A stretch of DNA of 64,000 bases. It comes from Zeugodacus cucurbitae. Its lineage: Eukaryota > Arthropoda > Insecta > Diptera > Tephritidae. Location of the stretch: positions 57,864,501 through 57,928,500 of the forward strand of contig NC_071671.1 in assembly GCF_028554725.1 (NCBI RefSeq). Reading direction: 5' to 3'. This document shows positions 27,701 through 40,954 of this stretch, piece by piece; the stretch's first letter is position 1, and each line of letters starts with the position of its first letter. The position numbers were made by a program, and so were the translations under genes. The notes beneath the pieces are model-generated. The model had not been told where the DNA came from and searched no databases. It saw only the letters and a list, made by a program, of their open reading frames with translations.

Positions 27701-30700
27701 ATTTAATACATATTTACTTTCAGTGCAGGAGATGGGAGTATACTTAGGTTATCGATATTTTCTTATTATAATCAAAATTTATACGAATAAGAAAATATTT
27801 AAAATTCTTTAGTCTTATTTTTTAGTAAAAACAGTACAAAACCTTCGTGGCGTGGTTACCGATAACTTGTTGCATTTATTCCAACAGAATATGCCGTTCC
27901 CAACAACATGTATGTATAGTGTGCATAATACAAAGCGACAGTACAAGTGTTAGCGACAAGTGTACTTACTTGCTCGTAAAATGTGAGCGTCTTGTAAAAT
28001 ATGTACACGCTGTGTGAGGGAGGGTACAACAGTAGTTGGTTTAATTGTGTAAAAATTTTTCCACTGATGTCTGCAACGCGATAAGAAACCACATTTGCCT
28101 CAACTTACTGCTGCCGCATATTTTCGCTGTCGATGACACATCGCAACTATACGCTATCGGCGTATGAGGAATGTCAAAATAAAGTTGGAAAAAATATGAC
28201 AAACTAACGGTATAATAATTCAAAAAAAAAAAAAATAGAAAATGTTGTTGGAAATCGTTTTTGAAACTATAATTAAAAATCTTTCATAGCTTAAAGGGAA
28301 TTTTTGCAACTATTATCTAGTTGATTTCTCATACTTAATATTTCCATAAATTAATAAAATGTGCTTTATTTAAACTAAGTGTAAATAAATGGACTAAGCT
28401 ATACAAACAACTTAACGCTGCAGTTATTCAGCTAATTTGATCAAAGTAAAAACAATGGAACATATAGATAACAGTATCCATAGAAATAAGTGTTAAGAAC
28501 TCGTCATCAAAAGTAAATAAACTATATAGTTACAAAAATTGACGAATAAGTTGATGAATAAGTTGAAGATCAGTTACAAAATACATACAAAGATATAGCA
28601 CCTAATCAACCTACAAAGTTTGTGCACATATATTCTTTTGGTTATACACGCCTTAAGAATTTGTCGCACACAATCTTTAGTACAAATTAGGCTATCGATT
28701 GCTTATCAGATTTTTGTTTAGAAAATTGGTTTAAAACAATAAGTATAATCAAAATCGTTATTGTGCATGTTACCAAAAATAAATGTATAAATTACTTAGA
28801 TTAGTTTCACGCCATGATGTCATCTAGTCAGCCGTTGAAATGATTTCTTGCGAAAACGTAGAAAGCATAGAGGTAAAATTAACGCGCAAACAATAGAGCT
28901 TCATATTGAATGTATACAAAAAAAAAACTAATATAAATGATAACTTTATCATATCTACGAATATATATTAATACATTTGTATATTTCTATGTATGTATAA
29001 TATACAAATAAATATGTATTACGAAAGTGCCTACAGTAAATACTAAGTCACTGACATTTATGACTAATTGCACGAATCAGTCTCACAGCAGGTGTAGTTA
29101 AATATAACGAAACCAGATTTGTATTCAACCAAGAACAGTCCACTCGTCAAAATTATTTAAAATTATTTGGAGTCTCTTTTCTAAATATTCTTTTTTTTAT
29201 TAATACGATTCCAACGAATATCAGAACTAACCAATCAATATGTTTCTATATGTTTTCAATTTCGTATATAACGCTTTAGTATTGACATTAATTCTCCATG
29301 TAGCTCAAAAATTAATATTTTAAGCTTGAAAAAGTAATATTCCCAGCACTCTTATATAATAAATACATGCACATATGAAAATCTATATATGTATATCGCA
29401 TTGAAGTTTGCGATACAGTAGCCAAAATGCAATCGAAGACATGGAGACGACCAAGTCTCCACTGCAAAAGTGTACATTGCAATGATGAGCAATACCAATG
29501 CGCTGATAAAGACGATGTAATCATTTGCAATGAGTCTACACGTTCTCGCTGGTACCACTGCTGGGGCGCAGCGTATGCAGCTGCTGCGGACGCGTCTATA
29601 GGGATGACGCATACGCTGCTTTGAATATATGTATATTGCATATAAACATTGTACGTACTCGTCTACACAAATGAGTTCTTAATTTTCCACTTTTTACTAT
29701 TGCTATAAATTATTATTATTTTTCTTTTGCGAAAATTGCAAGTGTGTTTTACATGCATTCACCCAGCTCCAATGTGCTAATGATCACTGCATTTATAAAG
29801 CTTTTTTAAATTATTATTGTGTGCTGCTTCGGGTGACAAAAGTGCCAAGTGTCTGCCTGTTTGTCTCTGAGACACTTTGATACAATAAATAGTTGCATAT
29901 AAATATGTATACATATACTCCCGCTGTCTGTCTATTTGTCTGCCAGTCCGCCTGTTAGTTAAATGTCTGCCACTGCCCAACACAGCACGACAGCTATCTT
30001 TAGCTTCTATACTCATTGGAACATATGTGCATACAATATATTTGTGGTTATTTTGTAGTTGTTGTTGTTCGCTAGCTAGTATATCTGTAAGACTGACTCT
30101 CTGACTGCCTGCCTGCCTGACTGACTGGCTGTTGGTCGATTGCATTGCCGCAAGTTGACAAGTTGCTCAAGGCGTTGAAGCATTGCGTTGCTAAATCACA
30201 TTTCTGATAATACCACTTTGGCGTTGTTGCTTGTGGTTTCATTTTGAGTTTGTTTTCGAAATATGCCTCCGCAATGGTGACTATAGGCTATGGTTGGTCT
30301 GCGCATGAATGCTTGTTTGCCTGCGTCACATTGGTTGCATGCCAGCGTGCGTGCCTGCCTTGCTCGCTGTGCGACAAGTGAAAGTGGAACTCTATTTCTA
30401 AATTTAAACTAAGTCGAGTACTTTTTGTAGATTTCTTTTTCTTAGGGGTTTTGTTCAATTTGGCGTTTTATAGATTAATATCTTCTTTTCAATATGTACA
30501 GATGTTCTACTTATGGACTTTTTAATCTAAATTTAAAATTTCCTTTTAAAAGAAGAAGATGTAAAATGTCAATATTCTACAACAACATGTTTTTATCTTT
30601 TTTTGTATAAAAAAATTTCATAAATCAAATAAGCTACTATACCAGATAAACACATTGATTTTTAATATTATAATCATTATTTTGCATAGATTACAAAATG

Positions 30701-33700
30701 TTTATCAAGTAGAAAGTAATTTTATGCATTTATAGTTATATAATTTTCTATTATAATTTGATTTAAGCACTTACTACCTACATACACACTTGCTTCGAAA
30801 TGCAAAATTTTGAATTTGTAGCATTTAATAGTAGATAAACAATATAACATTTTTATTTGTCTGCAAATACGTAATTAAATTGTCTTAATTTTTCGTTTGT
30901 CCGGCTTTCCTACTTATACCATATATAGATAGGCAGTCGGCCTCAGCATGTCGTTCTTTGGTACTGTGCGTGGGGGCACTAACCACAATCAGCAAACATA
31001 CAAACAAATATACATGTTTATATGCTCCACAAACAACCATATGCAGTCGTATATTGCCGTGAAAATACGCTTGCGCGCAAGCGCTATAACGCTATAGCAC
31101 CAGCAGTGCTACTCACCTCGATTTCTTGCCGCACTCTTTCACAGTTGGAGGTCACGTTGTAGATTTGTTTTCACACTTGCTTAGCCATTTGATGTTAACC
31201 TCTGTTTTACATGAGTTTTGTTGTTGTTATGATTATTATTATTTTCCTTTTTTTGCTACACATTTATGCTTTCTTAATGACTTTAGCAGTTATTATTTGC
31301 TACATTTGCATGCCGGCTACTGTGCGCTGCTACATTACAAACGTACAAACGTTGGAGCGCATATAAATACAAACATACATATCTATGTACATTTATGTAT
31401 TATACATTTGTAGATGTGCAATAATTAGTCGACTAGTGCGTGTGGGGAGCTATGTGGCGCCCCATCTTATAGACGGTTCGTTTACCCGTTGGCGCACAAT
31501 TCTTTTATGTGAACGAACGTGGCTTTGCAAGTGTCATGATGAGTCAGTGCGTGTTGTTTCAATGCAAAAAACCCTTTGCAGAAAGTTAAAAGTGATTTGG
31601 TTTGGTTAAAAATTTAATTTCAGAGCATTGAGGCTCTGAATTGTAAATTAATTTGTCTAAATAATAGAAATAGCATCCTCCTTACTATACTTTGCCTCGT
31701 AGTACCAAAAACGTTCACCGCAACTTATATGTTTTGCTTAGAGATTACAAATATATTAAATGTAAATACCAACTAGCTCTCCACCAAAAACTGTAATCGA
31801 AAAATTGGAGATTATCACACGTATCAAATATGTAAGCAAACATATCGGTGCATAAAATATAAATGTTAAACCATTTATTTTATTATTTCTAATTTTTTAA
31901 TATATTTTTATAATGAAGAATTAAACTACTGTTATTAAGTACAAAGTGAAATTATTTATCTAGCAAATTGTATTTTCTCTTTTACTTGTGATTATACGAC
32001 ATTTTTGTCTTACGAAATTCATATTCGCCGGTTTTCAACTTTTTGTAATGTATACAAAAACAATACACTAGAAAACGTCCTTGTGTAGAAAGACCATCGA
32101 CTTGTTGCATATTTCTCCCATTACTATGTAGCAGTATATGTATGCATGTGCTATGCGTAAATATGTATATGCATATATTCAGATATAAAATGTGAAAAAT
32201 ATTACGTTACATTTTGCAGCTTCAAGTAAAAATATTCGTTTTTTTGTAATTTTGCGGCTGTTATTTCTAAACAAAACAATGTATATTTATGAATTAGAAT
32301 GCATTGACAGCAAAAACTTAACAAAACAAACAAAAATATTGCATTCTCTCAAAATTTACGACGCTCCCAAGCAAAATTACGTGCTGCAAACAGTATGCGG
32401 GAGGTAGTGCAGTAACAATCGACAGAGGCAGCAACATTTTTATTCCCTTTTTTGGGTGTTGGACTCAGATAACACACTCTCGCGTTTATCTTTCGGATAC
32501 TGTGCGGTGTGTGAGCAGACAATCACCATAGCAAAAAACAAACAACACGCTAGTCGCACCGTTTGCACTAACGTATTTTAAGTATTGAAAATGTGCGAAT
32601 TCCGCACGCATACAAGTTAAGCGGCAAAAGGCACACACGCACACATACATACATACCTTGAGTGCTTTGCGTAAAAGTGAAAAATCAAAAAAAAATTTGT
32701 ATATTAAAATTGCCACAAAGTATTTTTCACCACTCCAGTGATTCAACCAGCAATCCTAGAGCTAGCACTTTTTTGGCGTCCGGCTTGGCATATACTCTTA
32801 TAATTTCATTTTTTAATATGTTGGCATTTTTACACTGACAACACTAAAATTACCCATAACAGCACAAATCACGTCAACACTTTGCGCTTGACGCAGAAAA
32901 TAGTTCAAGAAAATACAGATAAAATAAAGAAATTGCCGCTCGGCGTCTCACATACACTCACTTTTCTTTAGGATTCACTTTGGATTCTTTCAATTTCAAT
33001 TTTCCTTTCACACAAACGAAAACACGCACAAAGCTTTCCGTGTAGCTTAATAGATTCGAAACGCTTTGTTGCAAAGTTTATGTACAAATTTCATTCGCGC
33101 AAAATTTCTGTTTTGAAAGAATTGAGAACTTTAAAAAAAAATTTAAGGGGAAAGAAGAAAATCCAACAAGAACGAATGAAGAAAACTCCCGACTGCCGAT
33201 TCACGACTGATTACGAATAAAAAACTAAACTCACTAATCTGACGACGAATTCCGGTAGACTGGCAAAATCTGAATCTGGCAAACTCAATTTCTCAGCAAC
33301 TGACACAAATTCAACTTTCCAAATTATGACATAAACACGAAGCGATTATTCACCACACTCGAAATGTCAAAATGGGGTGTGATAAGAAAACGTCAAAAAA
33401 TTAGTGGTGCCAGACTTCGGTTTTACAAATCTCCACAGAAATCAAAATTAATGTCTGTAGGTTGGATATTTCGTATCGTTTCTGAGTTGAATATTTCAAA
33501 ATATATCCATATAATTGTAAAAGCTATCGAGATATAACTATTTGATTCAAGAAAATGAATACATTAAGAAAAATAAGAGGATTTGTTAGAAAAATGTTTC
33601 AGATAATGAGATTTAATTTGAGGATTAATATCCGGACTTTGCTACACAGAAGATTTGAGAGTGTCACCCAGAGTCATACGAGTGGGAACTGCTGGAAAAA

Positions 33701-33872
33701 TTTCATAGCATTATTGGAGTTCTAATTGTATATTTACGACAGTTTTTCCATAGTCCTTTAAGCATAGACTTGAATATTTGGTCCTAAGTCAACAATAATC
33801 AAATATTTAATTTTGTAATTAATTTTAATTTCGTATATATTGTACTTAAACAATAAATGAAGTGCATATACA
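24789..33872. other. Long intergenic or 5' regulatory stretch, no gene identified
   Basis: The short reading frames here show no family motifs, no splice-linked continuity and composition like their surroundings. Visible items are a polymerase III-like A/B box pair near 26715-26790, an exact TATCGATA at 27750-27757, and a CTGT/CTGC-rich low-complexity tract at about 29850-30130. A minus-strand initiator-like TCAGTC lies near 33205. The region probably contains upstream regulatory DNA or untranslated exons of coronin, which this sequence alone cannot confirm. Confidence 0.4.
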
Positions 33873-33905
33873 TTTATTATAGCTTATGTCCAACTTTCCA
33901 ACACA

Positions 33906-35351
33906 TCAGAAACGCACAGTTTCCACAAGTTTGCCAGTTTTCGCCAAGTAAAGGAGTTCTTGTATTTTTAGTTGCAACATCGCACGTATATCTGGTTCTC
34001 TAACATTGGACAATTGTAAGCCAATACTTTCACCAAACACTTGACACTCACGCATTTCAGTAGGTGCTAAACCAATCGGTACAGTTTGCAAATTATTTGG
34101 ATGCACAATTGTTATCGGTGTTTGACTAATAATTGGTGGGACGGCAGATTGTGGTGGCTGTGGCGTTTGTGGTTGTAGTGGTGATGCATGCATTATATTT
34201 GAAATTGGCATTGTGGCGGCAGAAGTCGACGATATGATGGGATCATTTTGTATGGCATTTATTGGAACTTCACTCTGCGCATCTGTATCCACCGCTGTAG
34301 TTTCTACACTTGTAGATGGTGTTGCAACACCAATAGACGAACAGACACGCTTGCGTTGCGGTCGACCAGAAGTATCCGGCTTAACATTGGACAGCTGTGT
34401 GTGCTAAAATACAAAATATTATTTTGTATAAAATTACCAATTTTAATAGAATTTAGAATTACCACTGTTACCATTACATTATTCTGGTTTGTTAGCGCAG
34501 CAGTTTGTGTTTTTGAATTTTCACGTAGAGTAGCTGATTTTGACTCGTTGGTAGTTACTGTATTTAATTGCCTTGTTGGAGATGGGTTAACCGCTTCAGT
34601 TTTCATAAGAGATCGTCTACTTCTCTTTCTGCTATTGACAGCCGCGCTATTAGTCTTTAAATAAAAGTTTTGAAATACTTTTAATTTATTTTTTTTTTTT
34701 AACTGTACTCACATTTGAAGTATTTTTAGCGTCTTCTATACCATTTTCAAGCAAATTCGTCTTAACGTTAAGTGTTGATTCCTCAAGTGTCAATTTGGAT
34801 TCTATTTCGTTGGTATCCGACCATAACTCATCCTCGTTAGTGACCTCGCATACAGATTCACAAAACAATGATGGCACCACACGTTCCTGTCCCTCTTGGT
34901 ATGCATCTAAGTCCTCAGAAGCTGTTAATGCCTCCTTGAAAATGTCATAATATTCCCATGCTATTAGCGACTGCATGCCACTATCCTCTTTCAATCTATT
35001 CTTCTTATAAGTTTGTAGCATGTTTCGATACTTTAAATCACAAACTTCCGCAGTCAATGAAAAGTCGCACAATCCTTGACGTCTCATCTCAGTGGCAATC
35101 TCAGACCAAAGTTCTTTTTTCTGTCTTATACGTTGTTGGAACTCTAGTTGCCTTTCGAAACGCAGTTGCAACATAACGCGTGTGCATTCTGGTGTCCACC
35201 TGGTTTGCGTTTGTGGCGACTGTAGTTCACAATTGTCACCGGTTTCGTTACACTCTGCAGCGTCAGCATCACCAATTTCTTCTAATTGTGGTTCAGATTT
35301 GTTGCGTTTTGATTTCATTTTATTATCACTAAAGTAATTTAGTTGATCCAA
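33906..35351 (-). CDS. Trihelix/MADF-like DNA-binding protein with BESS-like C-terminus
   Basis: Probable nuclear DNA-binding regulator of 442 aa. Coding exons 35351-34713, 34654-34463 and 34403-33906, all phase 0 with GT-AG introns. Residues 51-142 form a Myb/SANT-like trihelix: RWTPE at the start, KKELWSEIATEM in the middle, then CDLKYRNMLQTYKKNR and an acidic-aromatic end (WEYYDIF). A Lys/Arg-rich patch (RKRSRR) at the start of exon 2 and a PQRKRV patch in exon 3 suit nuclear import. Exon 3 is Pro/Gln/Thr-rich. It ends with FGESIGLQLSNVREP followed by an amphipathic helix (MLQLKIQELLYLAKTGKL), resembling the BESS protein-interaction motif that often accompanies MADF domains. A minus-strand AATAAA at 33873-33878 implies a very short 3' UTR. 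I cannot assign an ortholog. Confidence 0.85.
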
Positions 35352-37360
35352 ATAATTTATTTATGTTTTTTATATGTTTTAAATCATCACCAATGATTCT
35401 GCAGCCACCATTGATACCAAATTCACGATTTGCTTCAATCAACTTTCGTTTTCTTTTTGCTTTTTCATCAACTGTTGCCAAACAACAGCCAACCTATACA
35501 AAAACAACAATAGTAGACACACCACAAAGAACCACCACTAAGCGCAATTGCTTTCAACTGTGCTGCCACCATTTTGGTGTAGCTGTCATCAACAAAATTC
35601 AAACTGTGCATCGTTTTTCAAATCACAGCAAAAAAAAAATTGGCAGGTTGAATTGGTGCAACGGTAGCGGTTCACAATGTTTTTGACAAACACAGCTTTG
35701 CAACAACAATTAGCTGTAAATGCGGAGACGAAAACGAAATGACAACAAACCAGCAAAAAAAATATATTTTTGTGTATGTCATAGAAATAACCCAGCCATG
35801 AGAATTTGTAATTATATTTGGAAATTTTGAAAAATAAATTTTCTTTTGAATACATTTGAATTTGTTAGAAAATGTATTAACAAATTTAAAGCTCTCTTTG
35901 CTACATGACACATTTTACGTAAAATAGTAATGTATAATTTTGTAAATTTGGTTTCGTGGCGAAAGTAGAAAATATTAAAGGTCTAGTAAAAAATAATTTT
36001 GCAAATTTTAAAGATCATCAAAAGCGCTGCAAATCCATCGAGTTTGGAACAACATTACATGGTGTAATGGCTAAAAATTATTATTTTTATTAAATTCCAT
36101 ACTATTGGAATATTTTCCGATGACAATGTGTCGGACGTATTTTTGCCACGAAAAATATTTTCATAGTTAGTAGACAAGCTATTGTCGTAGAAACAAAAAC
36201 AGTAACTTTTAAGAATTTTCCCAGTCCGAAGCATCTTATAAATGTCGGATTATGGACATTCCAATGTCGTTGATGGGGCATAGTCATCTGTTGGTGGCGG
36301 TTTTAGCCTGAAATAATATCAAGGAGCTCACTTTAAATGTGAGTAGAAGCGCAGCCAAGGATCTAACAAATCAGTTACGTGCAACTTCGGTGACTTAAAG
36401 TGATTTGAGCATTTTCATAATCTCTACCTTAATTCATAACCTATGCCAGTGTTTTGAATATCATATTTTGTTTTTAACTAACAATCTTGTACCGTCATCA
36501 ACAGAATGAAATATGAATAGTCAAATCCAAATGTGATCCTCAGTGGCCAGCTTAAATTGAAGCGCTGTTGCAATACAACTACTTGTTGTATGTTGTATAT
36601 ACAACTACTTTAACACAGAATCTTCAGAATATTTGATTCTAAACACTTTTTTTTGACGGATTCTTTATCAGTTTTGCGATAGATATATGTAAGTAATGCA
36701 TCAAGATCAGATCCTACAACTATGAATCAATCTCTAAATCGCAGTATTCTGGATAATCTATCTAGAAATTGTATACCATCTGTCTTAAAATATCGGTTGG
36801 GGGATTGTAAATCTGATGTGTTCCAATATTCAGGAAGTGACTGTTGTAAGAACATTGTTTGCATTATAAGGACCTATAATTTAATGTTGACATGTTTTAC
36901 ATACATATACTCGTATTTTATGTAGTGATATGAATGTACATATAAGTTCGACTAAAATGTGTGTATATGGAGCACAGCAACCTTGTCTTCTACTCTTGTT
37001 CTATAAGTAAGCGCAGTTACTGGCATCGCAGCTTTAATAGCTTTTGCAGTCCATTGATATGAAGTCTGAAGATCATCGCTGCAAGAATCATTAAATGTCT
37101 TGAATAGTTTTCTGATGCCTTTTTCTTCGATCAGAAAATGCTTGTTGCCTACAAAAATCCCCCAATGTGTTACAAGTGGTCACATGTATGTATTTAGATA
37201 CGCCCAGGCACATTTAACACATTTGTAATAAACATAAATACAGATTTACCTTATATGCAATCAACTGGAAAATAAAATACCAGAAAATCTAAAAGCCAGC
37301 TTTCCATGCGATTTTGATTTCTGATCCTCATGCATGGCGATTGCGCTTCGCCAATTTCGC
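35352..37360. other. Intergenic, no gene identified
   Basis: This lies between the 5' end of the trihelix gene and the TATA box of the first glycine-rich gene. The short reading frames have no recognisable motifs. The segment around 36100-36900 looks like decayed repeat sequence but could not be classified. Confidence 0.4.
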
Positions 37361-37367
37361 TATATAA
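37361..37367 (+). promoter_or_regulatory. TATA box of the first glycine-rich gene
   Basis: TATATAA lies about 31 bp upstream of an initiator-like TTAGTTC (near 37390-37396). The spacing is canonical. The inferred leader runs from about 37392 to 37553. Confidence 0.6.
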
Positions 37368-37553
37368 GATGCGTCAATTTGTGCAGCCAGATTAGTTCCG
37401 ATTGCAATTTAGTTGTAAACAAGTCACCTTTTAGCGAATTTTGAACGCTACTGCCCGACAAAGTTCAACGTTTGAGAGGTGTTAATCAATTTGCGAATTT
37501 AGTGGTAATTAATAGTGTAAACATACTTACAAAGATATTTTTGCAACAAAAAT

Positions 37554-38084
37554 ATGGGGATTAACACTGGAAAGGTAAACGAACACTTAAATGTAACAAA
37601 TATAAAAAGATGTCTAACAATCTTTAATTTTTTTCAAATCAGAACCTTTTAATTTTTGGCATCCTGTTGCTTATTGGTCAATATAAAAGCGTTAGAGGTT
37701 ATCCTCAAGCTGCCAAGGCTACAGCGCTAGCTAGCGCCGATGCGGTATATTTTGATTCTATACGAATAATTTTGGAACATTACTAATTTCTATAAATAAA
37801 TTTTTAAATTAAATTAGCAATCCATTGGCAATAACGCCGGTGCAGTTGCTGTTGCGTCCGCTGATGCCGATGCTGATTTGAAGGGCTCGGAAACCTTTGG
37901 TTTCGGTTACTATCCAGGTGTGATTGGTGGTGGCGGTCTGTACGGACAAGGTTTAGGTTATGGCGGCTATGGTTACGGCGGACGTTGGGGTTATGGCGGC
38001 TATCATGGCTATGGTGGTTATGGCGGATATGGCGGTTACGGTGGTGGTTACTATCGTCGTCCCATCTTTCCAGTGTGGGGTTGA
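37554..38084 (+). CDS. Secreted Gly/Tyr-rich small protein
   Basis: 129 aa, coding exons 37554-37574, 37643-37744 and 37818-38084, all phase 0. The first coding exon supplies only MGINTGK. The second supplies the hydrophobic core of a signal peptide (NLLIFGILLLIGQYKSVRG), likely cut near the Gly-Tyr-Pro junction. An Ala/Ser/Asp-rich segment (ASADADADL) follows, then a Gly/Tyr-rich tail with repeated YGGYG units and the end RRPIFPVWG. AATAAA lies at 38198-38203 and abuts a genomic A run. Composition fits a cuticle, eggshell or antimicrobial-type secreted protein; the sequence does not choose among these. The TATA box and short introns suggest strong, stage- or tissue-restricted expression (inference). 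Confidence 0.85.
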
Positions 38085-38203
38085 TACTATGTTTGGCTAA
38101 ATAACTGCAGACTCAACAGTATTAAAAGGCATCGTTTAATGGTTATTATACTTATATATATTACAAATATATTTTCACTATACTTAAAACTTGAAATAAT
38201 AAA

Positions 38204-39914
38204 AAAAAAAAAGTTTAAATTGAAAGTAATTAAGTGAAGTTCTAGCAAATAGTACCAATTTGATCAAATTTTACCGAAAAATATAGTTATACTAAGGATA
38301 TCATTGTCATATAACTGTATTGAGTTATCTCCCGGACAAACCGATCTATATGCTCTCAATAAAGTTATCTAGAAGTTATCATATTATATTTAAAGAGTCA
38401 GGGAATACCAATTTCATCCATTTTTGATCCAACCATCAATTCACATTGTATTGAAAGAAACAAATCCTATAAATAATATCTGGGGATATTCAAGTCAGCC
38501 AAAAAGGATGGATCATCTTAGATATGGCTGAAAAGTATGTTCTTAATCTAATTCGGAAAAGGATTTACAGCCTGACATCCAGAAATCAACTCATCTCGAC
38601 ATTCTGATAATTTTTATAGGGAGCATAAAAAAAATACAGAAGGCCAAGGTTTTCGGAGCTCTTAGGAAGGACTTAGAGATTTTAACGGAACGTAACGCAG
38701 ACTTCCGCTTAAAGTCTATAATGTGGATAAATACTTATTTATACGTTGGGTCTCTCCTCTGCTAAAGTTTTTTATACGCATGAGATTGCTTTACTTAAAA
38801 TAATGATACAAGGAAGTTTCTCTTCAAAGCGACTCTCCGATTGTTTTCTATACTCGTAAGCAAAAACTCATATTAACTCCGGTTTTCTTTATTATTGGTA
38901 TCATTAAACATTTTGGGTTAACGCTTTTTAATAATATTGTTGCTATAAGAAATTGGTTTTGATTGGTGCTAGGCTAGGTTTGTGTTTTTTCCTTCTTTTG
39001 TTTTTGTAGAAACAATAAAATTTATTATTGTTTGCTAATATTATACCCTAAACACAGACATATTTATTAATATTAAGTTTTTTTTAAGGGGTTTACAAGT
39101 CGAAGGTCAAACCTACACCAAAATAATATACTTAATCATTATCATTGACGGACATTTACGCTTCATTTTCGGCAACAAAATCATCACAAACAACAATTAC
39201 AGCAAACACAGTGTAGCGTTATCACTATAAACAAAATATAATTTTTTTCTATTTATTTTGCTTTTTTTTCAAAAAACAACGTGTTTAATATTATTATTTT
39301 TGTTTTTGTAATATGCAGATAATATAATTGAATCTAATAGACCCAAATATTATTATTTTTTACCAAATAGTTAATTTTGCATTACGGTTTAATGACTTTG
39401 TTCAATTGGTGGCTGCATATTTTTTTATAACGGTATAATTATCTTAAGAACATTATGAAATCTGCTAGTTGGTATTTTAGGGGAACGAAAAGGTCTGGCA
39501 GAAATTCGACCAATATACATAAAGTCGACTATAAGTGGAGAAGAAATGTTTTTATATTTTTCCATTTCTATCATTGATATTTTTTGTCCAATATTATCAG
39601 GTTTGCGGGTCTCAAAACACCTTATTTATTTTTGGATTAGCGCACAGATTTTCAACAATTGTTTAAATTATTTATGTAAATACGTGCATTGGGTATAAAA
39701 AGTACAAACAATTATTTTTCCTCAAAAAACCAAAAAAAAAAAAATAATAATAATAAACAAAGCACTAGAATAAAAATAAAATAAATAAAAGCAACAAATT
39801 TAAATGTGAAATTTCGTCATTTGTTATGTTTTTATTTCACATTTCGCTGATAACCCACCAAACTTGTTTCCTATCAGTTAGCTCATCATCGCACCGGTTC
39901 ATCATACACACGAG
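38204..39914. other. Intergenic between the glycine-rich genes
   Basis: No coding exon was found. The stretch from about 38230 to 38850 has a slightly higher G+C content and may be decayed transposon sequence, but no domain could be read in any frame. The rest is AT-rich. Confidence 0.35.
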
Positions 39915-39921
39915 TATAAAA
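39915..39921 (+). promoter_or_regulatory. TATA box of the Gly/His-rich gene
   Basis: TATAAAA lies about 33-39 bp upstream of initiator-like TTAGTTTCATTC (about 39946-39957) and about 85 bp upstream of the start codon. Confidence 0.6.
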
Positions 39922-40002
39922 GCATCAAGAGTTCTTGAAATTTATTTAGTTTCATTCAAAGATTTAACAATTAAAGAAGTGCTAATAATTGCCGATTTAA
40001 GA

Positions 40003-40556
40003 ATGGCAAAAATAATGGTAATAAACACATGCCAAATTAGAGATGTATAAATTATTTACCGTTATACTGGTGTTTTTGTTTTTAGATAATCCTCGCTGTT
40101 TGTGTCGCCTTGACAATGGCGCATCCAAATGGTTATGGCGGCGGTTATGGTGGTGGTGGTCATGATGGCGGTCATGGTAGTGGTGGTCATGGTGGTTTCG
40201 GTGGCGTAGGAGGCGGTCACAGTGGTGGCAGTCATGGTGGTTACGGTGATGGGGGTTATGGTGGCGGCCACGGTGGTGTAGGAGGCGGACATGGTGGTGT
40301 TGGAGGCGGTCATGGTGGTTACGGTGATGGCGGTCACGGCGGCGTTGGAGGTGGTCACGGTGGTTTTGGCAGTGGTGGTCATGGTGGCGTCGGGGGCGGT
40401 CATGGTGGTTTCGGTAGTGGTGGTCATGGTGGCTATGGTGGTGGCGGTCATGGTGGTGGTAGTCATGGTGATTTTGGTGGCGTAGGAGGCGGTCATGGTG
40501 GTAGCTACGGTGGCTCAGGGGGTTATGGTGGCCATGGTCATGGCGGTCATTATTAA
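40003..40556 (+). CDS. Secreted Gly/His-rich repeat protein
   Basis: 161 aa in two coding exons, 40003-40017 and 40086-40556. Exon 1 encodes only MAKIM; the intron falls inside the signal peptide, which continues as IILAVCVALTMA and is probably cut before HPNG. The mature protein is almost wholly GGHGG, GGYGG and GGFGG repeats with regularly spaced His and ends GHGHGGHY. AATAAA lies at 40606-40611, 50 bp past the stop. The regular His spacing suggests metal or pH-dependent interactions; glycine-rich antimicrobial, cuticle or silk-like roles are all possible. Same orientation and same split-signal-peptide architecture as the gene 1.9 kb upstream. Confidence 0.85.
40130..40553 (+). repeat. Coding minisatellite GGT/CAT-based
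   Basis: The exon is built from variants of GGTGGTCATGGT and GGCGTAGGAGGCGGT, giving GGHGG-type units. This repetition also creates a long Thr/Met-rich reading frame on the other strand, which is an artefact. Confidence 0.75.
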
Positions 40557-40954
40557 AACGTTGGTTTAAATTCGCACTAAATTGGTTGACGCTTTAAAAG
40601 TATTGAATAAAAAAATAAAAACAGTTAAAATATATTTACGGTACTTTTATTGATTACTAAACAAGTCAAAAGCAATCCGTATAATTATTACATAACGATA
40701 AAGAATGCATATTTTTTACAGCAAATTTAAGTAAACCTTAAGTTCGGTAGGAATCAGAATTTTCTCAGAAATTTTAGAATTTCAAATTCCTGAAGTCTGC
40801 TTCCAGTGCCTGTCACTTCTTCTTTTGCATTCTTACGGAACTCCTTATTCATGATCTGGCATCTCATTTGCTGCAGTCGCTGAAGCTCGAAGTAATTCAA
40901 CTACAAGCTCACTCCCGGTTGTGTCCACAAACTCATATTAGGACAAGCTTAAGG

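Noticed and set aside
29312..29641. 109-codon minus-strand frame, and the overlapping plus-strand frame at 29427-29624
   Set aside because: Both strands are open over the same bases and neither shows a known domain; probably chance.
29777..30145. 122-codon minus-strand frame with Gln/Arg repeats
   Set aside because: Produced by the CTGT/CTGC-rich low-complexity tract; no family motif or splice partner.
40062..40496. 144-codon Thr/Met-rich reading frame on the minus strand
   Set aside because: It is the antisense of the Gly/His minisatellite; its repetition comes from GGT/CAT codons read backwards.
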